NCBI RefSeq assembly: GCF_000424325.1
Contig: NZ_AUJR01000043.1
Location: 1 to 44,074, forward strand
DNA length: 44,074 bases
Direction: 5' to 3'
Origin: [Clostridium] clostridioforme AGR2157
Lineage (GTDB): Bacteria > Bacillota > Clostridia > Lachnospirales > Lachnospiraceae
Shown: positions 15,049 to 21,803 of the stretch, piece after piece
Position numbering within the stretch: position 1 is the stretch's first letter
Layout: the number at the start of each line of letters is the position of its first letter
Program-made: the position numbers and the translations under genes
The notes under the pieces: generated by a model
Told to the model about the DNA's origin: nothing
Database searches by the model: none
The model's input: only the letters and a program-made list of their open reading frames with translations

Positions 15049-15070
15049 CCCCAGGAGCTGCGAACTCCCA
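15049..15070. repeat. 22-base repeat, copy 1
   Basis: These 22 bases (starting CCCCAGGAGC, ending GAACTCCCA) recur exactly at 16542-16563. The core can fold as GGAG ctgcgaa CTCC. It follows the lipoprotein gene and is followed by AGAGCTTTAT, so it may serve as a terminator. Confidence 0.7.
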
Positions 15071-15133
15071 GAGCTTTATAATCAATCAGCTTATGGCTTT
15101 TTAATAACACACTAAAGAAAAGAGGAAACGTAC

Positions 15134-16215
15134 ATGGGTTCATTACAGCTATCTGATTTAGATAAACACGTATTACAACAGCTGAATATTGATGTTTTTA
15201 GCGAATCCAGAAATTATTGGTTTTTGCGTACACAGGCTGGCACTTACTTTGATGAATTCTATTTCAATAACTATATCGGAATAGAATGGGATGATATAGT
15301 TGACACCTCAATTGATGGAATTGAAGCTATGGCTAAACTTGTACAAGAAAATATCCTTCTGAAACCAAGGTAACTTATGTTGCTGGCCAAATCATGAAAT
15401 TTATACATGGGTTTAAAAAAGGGGATATCGTTCTAATCCCTAATAAAGATTCCAAAATTATAGCATTTGGTGAAATTGCAGAAGATAATATATATGTCAG
15501 TGAAGACGGAATAAATGACCCATTGTGGGAACTTTCATTACCTGATGAAGATAATTCCACCCCTATTCTTCGTAAACGCCGAAAAGTAAATTGGCTTAAA
15601 TATATGCCTAGAGAAAACTTAGATCCATATCTACAGACCTTCATTTATGCACACAATACAATAGTGGATTTAAACTCATATGCACTATTTATTGACAGAA
15701 CAATATCTGATTTTTATATAAAAGGTAATTATGGATATTTTACATTAAGAGTAAATCGTCCTAGTAATATTCCATTTGATGATTTAACAGACTTGTTTTT
15801 GCTCAATCGCTCTTTATGCGATTTTATTAATGCATATTTTCCTGACTATCACATAGAGCGAGGAGAATTAATATGTAAAATAGATGTGCAGTCTAAAGGG
15901 CCCGTGCAATTTACAGGTGCAATAACAAAGATAACGTTGGTAGGGTTGATTTGCATGATTTTGTGTGGTGGGAAGATTAGTTTGAATTTAAAAGATGGTT
16001 TTGAAATAAGTTCAGAAGGAATTCCCAAAATTGTTGATTCCGCAGTGAACGTCTATGATACGATACAGACTCACCAAGAAAACCAGGAATTAATTAAAAT
16101 GAAATCAGATTACGAAAAACTGCTTGATGATTACAAAAAATGCCAAAAGCAACTAGAGCTTTCGGCACCTAATGAGAATGGAGAAATTGTAATAACCAGT
16201 GATTATTCTAATTAA
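15134..16215 (+). CDS. Hypothetical prophage protein with central domain and membrane helix, frameshifted
   Basis: Two frames (15134-15373 and 15394-16215) appear to be one gene. Reading across 15350 with one extra A (GAAAATATCC to GAAAAATATCC) gives a continuous chain of 360 residues containing YPSETKVTYVAGQIMKF then GDIVLIPNKDSKIIAFGEI, a pattern seen at the N-terminus of some restriction- and defence-related proteins. The C-terminal part has a membrane segment (ITLVGLICMILCGG, about residue 270) and a coiled coil (LIKMKSDYEKLLDDYKKC). It is AT-rich and lies in the accessory zone. Phage defence is possible but unproven. Confidence 0.6.
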
Positions 16216-16409
16216 TTTATAGTAACAGAAAAACACACAGTTACTATAATTATACTCAACACAATGCATACTATTTCGTTTAATAAAAATTTATGGCAAA
16301 CTATTTTGCTAGACCACAGTGTTTTAAAAATAGAGTATCTTAAAATAAGATAGACACTGCCAAATAAAAATGCATATGTTCCCAACATGCCAATAAAATT
16401 GGTCAGCAT
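16212..16409 (-). CDS. Small membrane protein, two helices
   Basis: A 65-residue protein from ATG 16409 behind a strong AAGGAGGTGATAG. Two hydrophobic segments, FIGMLGTYAFLFGSVYLIL and NEIVCIVLSIIIVTVCFSV, are separated by a basic loop. It converges on the preceding gene, overlapping its stop. Function unknown; lysogen-expressed membrane protein is likely. Confidence 0.55.
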   Translation of the reverse strand: MLTNFIGMLGTYAFLFGSVYLILRYSIFKTLWSSKIVCHKFLLNEIVCIVLSIIIVTVCFSVTIN

Positions 16410-16541
16410 GCTATCACCTCCTTCATTAATACTCTGTAATTTCATTATAAATGAATATAAACATTTTTCAAGATACGAATTGTGAACAATTGTTACAGAA
16501 AGATTAAATTATACAGGTTATCACTTTAAGTAAATAAAGAC

Positions 16542-16573
16542 CCCCAGGAGCTGCGAACTCCCACGCTCCTGGG
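16542..16573. repeat. 22-base repeat, copy 2, in a larger hairpin
   Basis: Bases 16542-16563 repeat 15049-15070 exactly. Here the arm CCCAGGAGC pairs with GCTCCTGGG (to 16573), giving a nine-base stem. It lies in the leader region of the holin-like toxin locus. Confidence 0.65.
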
Positions 16574-16665
16574 ATACCACCTTGAAAACATAATATGTTT
16601 ACCCGGACAGCCGGGAGGGCGTGCGTGCCATTCGTTCTGAGTCTTGACAGGAAGGATGGTTGCTT

Positions 16666-16746
16666 ATGAGTACATATGAGGAATTTCAGATTATATTAGG
16701 TGTTGTCTTGTTAATCGTTGCAATCCTGAACATGAAAAATAAGTAA
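16666..16746 (+). CDS. Putative holin-like toxin of a type I toxin-antitoxin system
   Basis: A 26-residue peptide, MSTYEEFQIILGVVLLIVAIL then NMKNK: short polar N-terminus, one membrane helix, basic end. It matches the pattern of the putative holin-like toxin family (Hol_Tox). A weak AGGAAGG site lies ten bases upstream. The gene is followed by a bidirectional terminator and a strong opposing promoter, so it has the full layout of a type I system in which an antisense RNA blocks a membrane-damaging peptide. Located beside the integrase, it would stabilise the prophage. Confidence 0.75.
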   Translation: MSTYEEFQIILGVVLLIVAILNMKNK

Positions 16747-16840
16747 GCCGCCCTGCTCCTTGGCCGGATGGGCGACTTACTAAAGTTGTTATAATTCGCC
16801 AGGACGGATAGGCTTAATCTATCTCCCGGCTGTCTTGTTA
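16735..16840 (-). ncRNA. Predicted antisense RNA antitoxin
   Basis: A minus-strand RNA starting near 16840 from the promoter at 16846-16873 would run to the terminator hairpin at 16743-16780 followed by TTATTTTTC, about 100 bases. It covers the 3' end of the toxin transcript. It also carries the complement of AGGACGGATAGGCTTA (16801-16816), an imperfect direct repeat of the toxin ribosome-binding region AGGAAGGATGGTTGCTTA (16649-16666), so it could pair with that region as in par/fst systems. Ends are predicted. Confidence 0.55.
16743..16780. terminator. Bidirectional terminator of the toxin locus
   Basis: GTAAGCCGCCC (16743-16753) pairs with GGGCGACTTAC (16770-16780). On the minus strand it is followed by TTATTTTTC. 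It overlaps the toxin stop codon. Confidence 0.65.
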
Positions 16841-16845
16841 AGTAT

Positions 16846-16873
16846 ATTATACCAAATATACGGAAATTGTCAA
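16846..16873 (-). promoter_or_regulatory. Antitoxin RNA promoter
   Basis: On the minus strand TTGACA (16873-16868), 16 bases, TATAAT (16851-16846): full consensus boxes pointing at the toxin gene with no coding frame between. Confidence 0.75.
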
Positions 16874-16990
16874 ATGTGAAAAGCGGCCCTGTTACCAGCA
16901 GGAACCGCCCTCACATAGATTTCTCTTACCGGGTCGCCCCAGAAAAATATAATTAATTACCCTAAGCAAGTAAATTATATCATTCCTAGA

Positions 16991-17016
16991 GCGTCCTGGC
17001 AAGGGGCGTATTTTTT
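16991..17016 (+). terminator. Terminator-like hairpin before the integrase
   Basis: CGTCCT (16992-16997), GGCA loop region, AGGGGCG (17002-17008), then a run of T. It could end upstream plus-strand transcripts. The rest of 16875-17125 shows another weak stem (GCGG..CCGC near 16882-16909) and no gene. Confidence 0.45.
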
Positions 17017-17125
17017 ATACCCTTTTTCAAGGTTCGCTAAAACCTTATGGATTGTAATGTGGGTCGAAATGTGGATTAAAAAATACCCCAAACTCATATA
17101 CATGATAGGAACAGGAGATGATATA

Positions 17126-18589
17126 ATGCCAGCAACACCACCTTTAGAAATCGGCGCTGCCTACGTCCGTGTCAGCACGGACGACCAGACGGAGCTGTCT
17201 CCGGATGCCCAGATACGCGTCATCATGGACGCAGCCAAGGCAGATGGATTTATAATACCCAAAGAATACATATTCATTGAGAAGAAAGGAATCTCCGGCC
17301 GCAAAGCAGACAACCGGCCAGAGTTCCAGCGCATGATAGCCATTGCCAAATCCCAGAAACCGGCCCCATTCAAACGGCTCTACCTTTGGAAGTTCTCCCG
17401 GTTCGCCAGAAACCAGGAGGAAAGCACATTCTATAAAGGCATCCTGAGAAAAAAATGTGGTGTAGAAATCAAGAGCGTATCTGAACCAATCATGGAGGGC
17501 ATGTTTGGCCGGCTAATCGAAACCATAATAGAATGGTTTGACGAATATTATTCCATCAACCTCTCCGGAGAGGTATTGCGCGGCATGACGGAAAAGGCCC
17601 TCCGTGAAGGCTACCAGGCCACGCCCTGCCTCGGCTATAAGGCCGTCGGGGAAGGTAAACCTTTTGCCATTGAAGAAAAATCATATACCATTGTAGAGTA
17701 TATTTTCCAGACCTACCATAGCGGGAAGGATATGACCGCCACGGCCAGGGCCGCCAATGCCAGAGGATACCGGACCCGCCGCGGCAACCTATTCGACCGC
17801 CGGGGCATTAATCGGATTCTTGCCAACCGCTTTTATATTGGCGAGGTCATATGGAACGGGTATTCTTTCCAGGGCACCCATGAGGTACGTCCCACCGTTA
17901 CCTCCATATTTGACGATGTTCAGAAGCGGATTGAAAAGGAATACCGGCCCCAGAAACGCCGGGAGGTTTCCAACAATGTTCACTGGCTTTCCGGTTTGCT
18001 CAAATGCAGCATATGCGGCGGCAGCCTTGGCTACAATCGTTCCAATGACCAGAAGAAGCGGCCTGACTTCTTCCAATGCTGGAAGTATGCAAAGGGGATG
18101 CATCCGGGTTCCTGCTGCCTAGCCGTACACCTGGCGGAAAAGGCTGTGATTGAATCGCTGGAGGAAGTCCTTGAAACAAATGAATTGGAATATGAATACA
18201 TCCAAAAGACCGATGATGCTGTAAACGCAGAAGAAATCGCCATTCAGGAGGCCCTTGCCCGCTTAGAAGTCAAAGAACGGCGTATCAGGGAAGCTTACGA
18301 GAATGAAATTGACTCCCTGGAGGAATATAAGCAGAATAAGCTCCGTCTGAAGGCTGAACGAGAAGAACTCATGGCGGATGCCGAAAGACTCCGCAGGCAG
18401 GCAGAACAATCTCCCGCCGCAGTTCCAAGCAAGGAAGATATCATGCGCCAGATTGCGCATGTGCATGAGATTCTGGCAGACCCAAATATCAGTTATGAGA
18501 TAAAAGGAAATGCTCTCCGCAAGATTGTCAAAGATATTGTTTTTGACCGCAGTCAAGGGCATTTACATATTCATTTTTATATATCATAG
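17126..18589 (+). CDS. Large serine integrase
   Basis: A 487-residue serine recombinase. The resolvase domain opens with AAYVRVSTDDQ, with catalytic Ser17, and includes LYLWKFSRFARNQEES. A recombinase domain (LGYKAVGEGKP, ILANRFYIGEVIWNG) follows. The zinc ribbon has CSICGG near residue 294 and CWKYAKGMHPGSC near 320-331, and a long coiled coil (about 360-440) controls synapsis. ATG 17126 follows AGGAG eight bases away. It inserts and, with a directionality factor, excises the prophage. The stop codon abuts the truncated cotJC. No excision factor is recognised in the window. Confidence 0.93.
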   Translation: MPATPPLEIGAAYVRVSTDDQTELSPDAQIRVIMDAAKADGFIIPKEYIFIEKKGISGRKADNRPEFQRMIAIAKSQKPAPFKRLYLWKFSRFARNQEESTFYKGILRKKCGVEIKSVSEPIMEGMFGRLIETIIEWFDEYYSINLSGEVLRGMTEKALREGYQATPCLGYKAVGEGKPFAIEEKSYTIVEYIFQTYHSGKDMTATARAANARGYRTRRGNLFDRRGINRILANRFYIGEVIWNGYSFQGTHEVRPTVTSIFDDVQKRIEKEYRPQKRREVSNNVHWLSGLLKCSICGGSLGYNRSNDQKKRPDFFQCWKYAKGMHPGSCCLAVHLAEKAVIESLEEVLETNELEYEYIQKTDDAVNAEEIAIQEALARLEVKERRIREAYENEIDSLEEYKQNKLRLKAEREELMADAERLRRQAEQSPAAVPSKEDIMRQIAHVHEILADPNISYEIKGNALRKIVKDIVFDRSQGHLHIHFYIS

Positions 18590-18697
18590 GTTATTACAGT
18601 CCGGCCCGCCATATTGACTCATTATAAACTGAGCCATCTGAGCATTGGGCTCTTTGATATTAACCGGAAATTCCAATCTCTTCTCATAAATCCACAT
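18584..18697 (-). pseudogene. cotJC: cotJC, N-terminal fragment cut by the prophage
   Basis: The frame starts at ATG 18697, overlapping the cotJB stop by one base (TAATG), with GGAGG upstream. It reads MWIYEKRLEFPVNIKEPN and then FIMSQYGGPD, the typical beginning of CotJC, a manganese-catalase-like spore coat protein of about 190 residues. After GGPD, family similarity ends; four phage-encoded residues (CNNL) and a stop follow, with TGA at 18584-18586 over the last codons of the integrase gene. The other 150-160 codons should lie beyond the left end of the prophage. Confidence 0.9.
18590..18610. other. Right prophage-host junction (attR-type)
   Basis: CotJC coding (minus strand GGCGGGCCGGAC, positions 18610-18599) meets phage sequence just after the integrase stop. 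The crossover must lie within or beside GTCCGGCCC (18599-18607). Core length cannot be determined from one end. Confidence 0.7.
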
Positions 18698-18993
18698 TAA
18701 TAGCACCCTCCTTCCCATGGCCATGGATCGTTAATCCAGGACCAGTATGCAGCATCCCTATTGGCGGAAGCAGTCAAAGGTCCAAACTGGGCCTCAAAGG
18801 CTGCTGCTGCATTTCTATATGCGTTTGCCATCTGATTATAGTAATCAATGGCGGCTGCATCACACGGATGGGTGTCAAGGTAGAGATTCGCGTCAACCAC
18901 TGCAAAGCCGGCCTGGTCCACCTCAAGGAGCATGGCCTCACGGGAAGCATTAAAGTCGGGATTCATCATCTGATTCATCATCTGATTCATCAT
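18697..18993 (-). CDS. cotJB: Spore coat protein CotJB
   Basis: A 98-residue protein of the CotJB family: REAMLLEVDQAGFAVVDANL, LYLDTHPCDAAAIDYYN, FEAQFGPLT and the C-terminal WSWINDPWPWEGG are the conserved blocks. ATG 18993 overlaps the cotJA stop (ATGA) and follows GGGAGG eight bases away; a GTG nine bases upstream is less likely. The start region repeats ATGATGAATCAG twice. CotJB is packed in the inner spore coat with CotJA and CotJC. Confidence 0.95.
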   Translation of the reverse strand: MMNQMMNQMMNPDFNASREAMLLEVDQAGFAVVDANLYLDTHPCDAAAIDYYNQMANAYRNAAAAFEAQFGPLTASANRDAAYWSWINDPWPWEGGCY

Positions 18994-19361
18994 CTTCCGC
19001 ACCTCCCGTAATTAAATTGTAAATCCAGGTCAGGGAAAATGGTTCCCTGGACAAGGCCTCTCTCAGGGGCATAGGTGGTCTGCCACTGCTGCCACGGCAC
19101 ATAAGCCATGGCTACCGGAAACTGCTGCTCCAGCACGCCTCCTTCAGTAGAGGGACACGACATATTAGCTGGCTGAGTGGCTGGGGCTGCAGGGGCAGGA
19201 TAGGAAAGCTCAGGATTGCTTCCCCATGAGTCCCATGGAAATGTGTTCATGTCTGGATAATTCGGATTTGTATAAGAACCGCATCCATTTCCAAACGATG
19301 TACCGCTAGACATGCGGCCGCGGCCACAGCACTGGGTACTTACATCTGTATAAGAATCCAT
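18990..19361 (-). CDS. cotJA: Spore coat-associated protein CotJA
   Basis: A 123-residue protein. The last 45 residues (FPVAMAYVPWQQWQTTYAPE, RGLVQGTIFPDLDL) are the CotJA domain. The N-terminal 70 residues are low-complexity (Ser, Gly, Pro, Asn, with a CCGRGR start), longer than in B. subtilis CotJA. GGAAGGAG lies upstream. It opens the cotJABC operon made in the mother cell. Confidence 0.92.
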   Translation of the reverse strand: MDSYTDVSTQCCGRGRMSSGTSFGNGCGSYTNPNYPDMNTFPWDSWGSNPELSYPAPAAPATQPANMSCPSTEGGVLEQQFPVAMAYVPWQQWQTTYAPERGLVQGTIFPDLDLQFNYGRCGR

Positions 19362-19397
19362 AGGTTGGATACTCCTTCCATTTATCTTTTTCTACTA

Positions 19398-19424
19398 TAG
19401 TTTATGAGAAGAAAAAGAACGGGT
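19398..19424 (-). promoter_or_regulatory. Sigma-E/sigma-K-like promoter of cotJ
   Basis: On the minus strand CATAAACTA (19406-19398) fits the mother-cell -10 CATANNNTA, with AC (19424-19423) 16 bases upstream as in sigma-K promoters. The cotJ operon of B. subtilis is known to be mother-cell expressed. Confidence 0.55.
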
Positions 19425-19453
19425 GACAATAAAATACATTGAGACAATCACTC

Positions 19454-19481
19454 ACACTTTGTCCGGGCGTCCCATATGATA
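19454..19481 (+). promoter_or_regulatory. Sigma-K-like promoter of the Cys-rich gene
   Basis: AC (19454-19455), 17 bases, CATATGATA (19473-19481), an exact match to AC-N17-CATANNNTA, 34 bases before the ATG at 19516. Confidence 0.6.
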
Positions 19482-19515
19482 TAGTACAAACCAACAAAAA
19501 AGGAGAGTACAATAT

Positions 19516-19980
19516 ATGTGTTGCTTTAGATTTTGCAGATGTGGATGGAATCGTTGTAATTGTGGATGTGGCTGTGGCTGTGGCAGTAACAGCGGATGTG
19601 GCTGTAACAATAGTGGCTGTGGCTGCGGTTGCGGCAATAACAGCGGCTGGGGCTGTGGCTGTAACAACAGTGGCTGTGGCTGTAACAACAGTGGCTGTGG
19701 ATGCGGTTGCGGCAATAACAGCGGCTGGGGCTGCGGTTGCGGTTGCAGCGGAGGCAATAACAGCGGCTGCGGTTGTGGATGCGGCGGCAACAGCGGCTGC
19801 GGCGGCCATGATATCTGTGCAGGCACCAGACGCCAGGCATACAGGGAAGGCTTCCGCAATGGCCATTGGGAAGGCTTCAACGATGCAACCTGGGGCAATC
19901 GATGTGGCGGCCCTGCCCCCCGTACAGCCGGAGGACCTGGACCAGCTATCGCCGAAAGCAGCTGTGGCTGCAATAGCTAA
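19516..19980 (+). CDS. Cys/Gly-rich repetitive protein, probable spore coat or exosporium component
   Basis: A 154-residue protein with about 32 cysteines. The first 100 residues are built from GCGCGC and NNSG units (NNSGCGCGCG, NNSGWGCGC) repeated with small changes; the last 50 are ordinary (QAYREGFRNGHWEGFNDATW) with a final CGCNS. GGAGAG precedes ATG 19516. It diverges from cotJ and has a sigma-K-like promoter, so mother-cell expression late in sporulation is likely. By analogy with Cys-rich exosporium proteins of Clostridioides difficile (CdeC, CdeM) it may build a disulfide network; the sequences are not obviously related. Confidence 0.75.
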   Translation: MCCFRFCRCGWNRCNCGCGCGCGSNSGCGCNNSGCGCGCGNNSGWGCGCNNSGCGCNNSGCGCGCGNNSGWGCGCGCSGGNNSGCGCGCGGNSGCGGHDICAGTRRQAYREGFRNGHWEGFNDATWGNRCGGPAPRTAGGPGPAIAESSCGCNS

Positions 19981-20008
19981 TATAAATTGATAAACAGCAG
20001 GTATGCAG

Positions 20009-20035
20009 AACAGGACCTCCCTGCGAGGCCCTGTT
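20009..20035 (+). terminator. Terminator of the Cys-rich gene
   Basis: AACAGGACCTC (20009-20019) pairs with GAGGCCCTGTT (20025-20035) with one mismatch, then TTTTATG. From here to 20214 I see no gene. Confidence 0.6.
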
Positions 20036-20214
20036 TTATGCACCTGCTCTCTTTTTAACCTCCTTTTGACATCTTTTCGACATCATTCGACATCTTTACT
20101 CCCCACATCCCCGCCTACATAACGGACAGCCATTGACAATCTTCCTTTTTCTGGTATATAGTTGGTTTATATTCATTATCAATTCATACATATAACCACA
20201 GAAGTTTTTTTCAT

Positions 20215-20611
20215 ATGGATGCACAAAAACTGGAACAAATACAAAAGGTCTTTTCCAACGACCGTTTTGCCACGGATAACGGGGCAGTCATTGAGCAGGC
20301 GGATGAGGGATATGCAAAATGCTGGCTGGAAATACAACCGCACCATCTCAATGCGGCGGGCACGGTCATGGGGGGTGCCATCTTTACCCTGGCTGACTTT
20401 GCCTTTGCGGTTGCTTCCAACTGGAACAAACCCTTCACGTTTCAACCACGTCCCAAATCACCTACCTGGGTGTTGCCAGAGGCACACGCCTCATAGCTGA
20501 GGCCAGAAGGTAAAGGAAGGACGCAACACCTGCTACTATCTGGTGGAAGTGAAGGATGACCTGGGCAATGAGGTGGCCCACGTGACAGCCAGCGGTTTCT
20601 CCAAAGGATAG
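20215..20611 (+). pseudogene. PaaI-type hotdog thioesterase, two one-base losses
   Basis: The first 75 codons read as a PaaI-family thioesterase (HHLNAAGTVMGGAIFTLADFA is the hotdog helix region; GTVMGGAIFTLADF shown as landmark). After NWNKPFT the frame must shift to continue [19 protein letters not shown], and again after AEARR to [17 protein letters not shown] and GFSKG. Restoring one G at 20437-20440 and one G near 20511 gives 132 residues, the normal length. The ribosome binding site is weak. Such enzymes cleave aryl- or acyl-CoA, which fits the adjacent phenylacetate-CoA ligase remnant. Confidence 0.75.
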
Positions 20612-20612
20612 T

Positions 20613-21036
20613 CATGATTCCCTTGAGCAGGGCGCAGGGCGCCTTGGTGATGATGACGGATACCGCGTCCCTTGCCACTTCCTCTTTGATTACCCGCTCC
20701 AGTTCCGCCTGGTCAAAGGCGTTCACCTCACAGACATGTTCAATGCCCAGTGACCTGCACAGACCGTAAATATTGATGGCGGGAACCACCTGTCCCTTAA
20801 GGGTCTTGCCTGAGGCGGCATGGTCCTGGTGCCCCGTCATTCCTGTGGTGGAATTATCCAGGATGACCACTGTGCCTGTGGCCTGGTTGTAGACCATGTT
20901 CATGAGAGAGTTGATGCCTGTGTGCATGAAGGTGGAATCACCGATTACAGCCACCCAGTTCTTAATATACTCTCTTCCCTTTGCCTTTTCCATGCCGTGG
21001 AGAGTGCTGATGCTGGGGACATCCCGGACACAGTTA
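20613..21036 (-). pseudogene. Indolepyruvate oxidoreductase alpha subunit (iorA), internal fragment
   Basis: Reads [19 protein letters not shown] then [20 protein letters not shown] and [19 protein letters not shown], the thiamine-pyrophosphate domain of IorA, down to APCALLKG. It lacks the N-terminal domains and the C-terminal 4Fe-4S ferredoxin domain. LCPGCP, another IorA motif, is visible in a second frame at 21033-21016, with the usual 45 or so residues between the two motifs missing. The 3' end stops where the PaaI gene ends on the other strand. Confidence 0.8.
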
Positions 21037-21428
21037 CCCAATCTGGGCCACATCCTCGTCCGAGCGCCTCCTGCCACGGCCAGGCGGGCCACACATTCCT
21101 TCCATACCTCCAGGTCATTCTCCGTATATCCCACCACAGTAGGCTTTCCCGTGGTGCCGCTGGATGCATGGATTCTTAGCAGTTCCTTCCTGGGAACCGC
21201 AAACAGGCCATAGGGATAATTATCCCTCATATCCTGTTTTGTTACAAAAGGAAGCTTCTGCAAATCCTTCAGCGTCTGTATATGCTCCGGCTTTACACCT
21301 GCCTCCTCCATCTTGGCGCGGTATGCCGGTACCTTCTCGTAAACCCGGTTCACCGTGTCTTTTAGGCGGCTCAGCTGTATCGCTTCAATCTCCGCCCTGG
21401 ACATTGTCTCCTCTTTTGCCCAAATCAT
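21037..21428 (-). pseudogene. Phenylacetate-CoA ligase (paaK), N-terminal fragment
   Basis: From ATG 21428 (GGGAGG upstream) the frame gives a PaaK start: [40 protein letters not shown], and the AMP-binding loop [16 protein letters not shown]. After [10 protein letters not shown] it shifts frame (one T missing near 21062) to DEDVAQIG, then joins iorA sequence at about 21036. The remaining 300 or so residues are gone. A deletion fused paaK to iorA; iorB, often beside them, is also absent. Confidence 0.82.
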
Positions 21429-21803
21429 GTTGTCTGACCTCCCTTTCCCTGCACCCACATCTCCTGTCTGGTTTTCCGTACTATCTCACTTCGACGTGAC
21501 AACGCATTGGCGCATTATATTGTCTGGCGACATTATACCATCCTTTCCCGGATTTGTCTGCTGTTTTTGTGCATATTTCATATGAGTTTTCTGTTTGCGG
21601 TTTTTACGCCGGAAGCATCTGCACAAATCCAAAGAGCGACCATATCTACATATTATCACAGTTTCATGACTTAGGTCATATGAGGACGGGACATACTGCC
21701 AATGTCCCTGTATATTAACAGGGAACCATGCATCCCGCCTTATGGCGTTTTCCATGGTTCCCTGCAATCGCAAGCCCTCACTGTGCCGGACGGCCGTGTC
21801 CCG
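21429..21803. other. Intergenic stretch with hairpin
   Basis: No convincing gene in these 375 bases. AGGGAACCATG (21720-21730) and CATGGTTCCCT (21753-21763) form a perfect 11-base inverted repeat, overlapped by CCCTG..CAGGG at 21706-21723. It lies downstream of the CBS gene and may end its transcript, though no T-run follows. Confidence 0.45.

Larger units (their letters stand above)
16606..16834. repeat. 12-base inverted repeat flanking the toxin locus
   Basis: GACAGCCGGGAG at 16606-16617 and its exact reverse complement at 16823-16834. Both the toxin leader and the antisense RNA leader would carry the same 12 bases. The left copy also forms CCCGG acag CCGGG locally. Confidence 0.6.
1..18600. 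mobile_element. Prophage, right-hand part (left end outside window)
   Basis: Positions 1 to about 18600 form one phage block. A long minus-strand early operon carries Gam-like, Sak4-like, RusA, helicase, DUF669, primase, SSB and methyltransferase genes. It is followed by a divergent Cro / ImmR-ImmA switch, accessory genes and a large serine integrase whose stop codon abuts host cotJC. No terminase, capsid or tail genes are seen, so these and the left attachment site must lie left of position 1. The right boundary is placed where cotJC coding similarity stops, next to the integrase stop codon. The exact crossover bases cannot be set without the other end. Confidence 0.93.

Noticed and set aside
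15340-15360. Programmed -1 frameshift joining the two halves of the accessory membrane gene
   Set aside because: The zero-frame codons GAA AAT ATC CTT contain no X XXY YYZ slippery heptamer; a lost A is simpler.
19402-20043. Long minus-strand frame rich in Ala, Thr and Val opposite the Cys-rich gene, and plus-strand frames in its other registers
   Set aside because: They are the forced reading of GGCTGT-type repeats in other frames. The plus-strand Cys-rich frame has a good ribosome binding site and a sporulation promoter.
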